A stretch of DNA of 55,143 bases from Bacteroidota bacterium (GTDB taxonomy: Bacteria > Bacteroidota > Bacteroidia > Flavobacteriales > Schleiferiaceae): assembly GCA_003045865.1 (NCBI GenBank), contig PZPB01000012.1:1-55143 (forward strand), written 5' to 3'. The translations under genes were made by a program, and so were the position numbers. The notes under the pieces are model-generated. The model made no database searches. It saw only the letters and a program-made list of their open reading frames with translations, and was not told the origin of the DNA. Each line of letters begins with the position of its first letter. Position 1 is the stretch's first letter. Below are positions 54,501-55,143 of this stretch, piece by piece.

Positions 54501-55143
54501 TTAATCAAATAGTCCTTTAAAAGAAGTATTCGACTCATTTGGTAGAGTAACCTTCAGTTTGGGATTGCGAGCCATTTCTCTTTTAATGGCGAAAACCGCC
54601 CCTTCGTTACGGGCCCAACTGCGACGAGAAATCCCGTTGTTTACATCAAATAACAGCATGGTTTCTAAACGTCGATCAGCTTCTGGGCTGCCATCAAGTA
54701 GCATTCCGAATCCGCCGTTAATTACTTCGCCCCAGCCTACACCGCCACCGTTATGGATGCTCACCCAAGTAGCGCCGCGGAAGCTGTCGCCGATTACATT
54801 ATGGATGGCCATATCTGCCGTAAAGGCCGAGCCATCGTAAATGTTAGAGGTTTCACGGTAGGGCGAATCGGTGCCGCTTACATCGTGATGATCTCGTCCT
54901 AAAACCACGGGGCCAATTTTACCTGCGCGGATAGCAGCGTTAAAAGCTGCGGCAATTTTGATACGTCCTTCACTGTCGGCATATAAAATTCGCGCCTTAG
55001 AACCTACTACTAATTTGTTTTCTCCGGCGGCTTCAATCCAGCGGATATTGTCTTCTAATTGTTGCTTAATTTCGGCGGGCGCTTCTAGAGCAATTTCTTT
55101 CAATACCGCTGCGGCAATGGCGTCGGTTTTCGCTAAGTCTTCG
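54501..55143 (-). CDS. hutU: urocanate hydratase, C-terminal part (runs off the window)
   Basis: The frame is open to the window edge, so at least 213 residues of a protein of normally 550-670 aa are here; the TTG at 55103 is internal, not a start. Matches the urocanase C-terminus almost motif by motif: KIGPVVLGRDHHDVSGTDSP, ETSNIYDGSAFTADMA, GDSFRGATWVSIHNGGGVGW, GEVINGGFGMLLDGS and NNGISRRSWARNEG. It converts urocanate to imidazolonepropionate in histidine breakdown. No other hut gene is in the window unless the degenerate arginase-family protein at 18651 is counted. Confidence 0.95.
   Translation of the reverse strand, partial: EDLAKTDAIAAAVLKEIALEAPAEIKQQLEDNIRWIEAAGENKLVVGSKARILYADSEGRIKIAAAFNAAIRAGKIGPVVLGRDHHDVSGTDSPYRETSNIYDGSAFTADMAIHNVIGDSFRGATWVSIHNGGGVGWGEVINGGFGMLLDGSPEADRRLETMLLFDVNNGISRRSWARNEGAVFAIKREMARNPKLKVTLPNESNTSFKGLFD

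Overview
The window looks like a chromosomal segment of a Bacteroidota bacterium, most likely of the flavobacterial branch. It carries the complete gliding/type IX secretion core (gldK-gldL-gldM-gldN with a PorP/SprF gene), a secreted protein with a type IX C-terminal sorting domain, a long-tailed FtsZ ending in the style usual for the phylum, and several upstream boxes of the form TAnnTTTG, the known Bacteroidota -7 element. I cannot name a genus. Apart from one inserted gene the content is core chromosome. I saw no tRNA, rRNA, CRISPR array, phage region or intact transposase.

Layout. (1) 36-7838: a sucrose utilisation locus: outer-membrane TonB-dependent receptor, sucrose phosphorylase, SLC45/GPH-type inner-membrane transporter and PfkB sugar kinase on the minus strand, with a divergent LacI-family regulator and an 18-bp palindromic operator candidate between them. 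(2) 7902-12893: a secreted lipase-like hydrolase, an ABC-F ATPase, a DUF983 protein and an FAD oxidoreductase. (3) 12939-22177 (minus strand): topA, an arginase-family protein that has lost half of its metal ligands, porP/sprF and gldKLMN. (4) 22331-28792 (plus strand): a tightly packed run of miaB, a small exported protein, a sigma-54-type activator, lptE, a very acidic TPR protein and secG. (5) 29088-33478: a lipoprotein, a Bcp peroxiredoxin, groES-groEL and a helical exported protein. (6) 33526-37620: a TPR histidine kinase, a small MscS-type channel gene and a NarL-type response regulator. The channel gene is split by an 895-bp insert carrying one acetolactate-decarboxylase-like lipoprotein gene followed by a folded attC-like site. 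(7) 37865-54092 (minus strand): yqeY and then the division/cell-wall cluster, in transcription order mraZ, rsmH, ftsL-like, pbp/ftsI, murE, mraY, murD, ftsW, murG, murC, ftsQ, ftsA, ftsZ, with a three-repeat MraZ box upstream. (8) 54501-55143: the C-terminal part of urocanate hydratase, running off the window.

Working together. Sucrose would enter through the receptor and then the transporter, be split by phosphate into glucose-1-phosphate and fructose, and the fructose be phosphorylated by the kinase, all under LacI-type control. GldK-N and SprF form the secretion machine that would export the lipase-like protein. The kinase, channel and regulator look like one sensory unit whose channel has been knocked out by the cassette.

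Most interesting: the single-gene cassette disrupting mscS at 35769-36663; a family of intergenic elements whose same end follows stop codons at four places (11862-11891, 29670-29710, 37624-37797, 38398-38577); and the degenerate arginase-family protein beside the type IX secretion genes.
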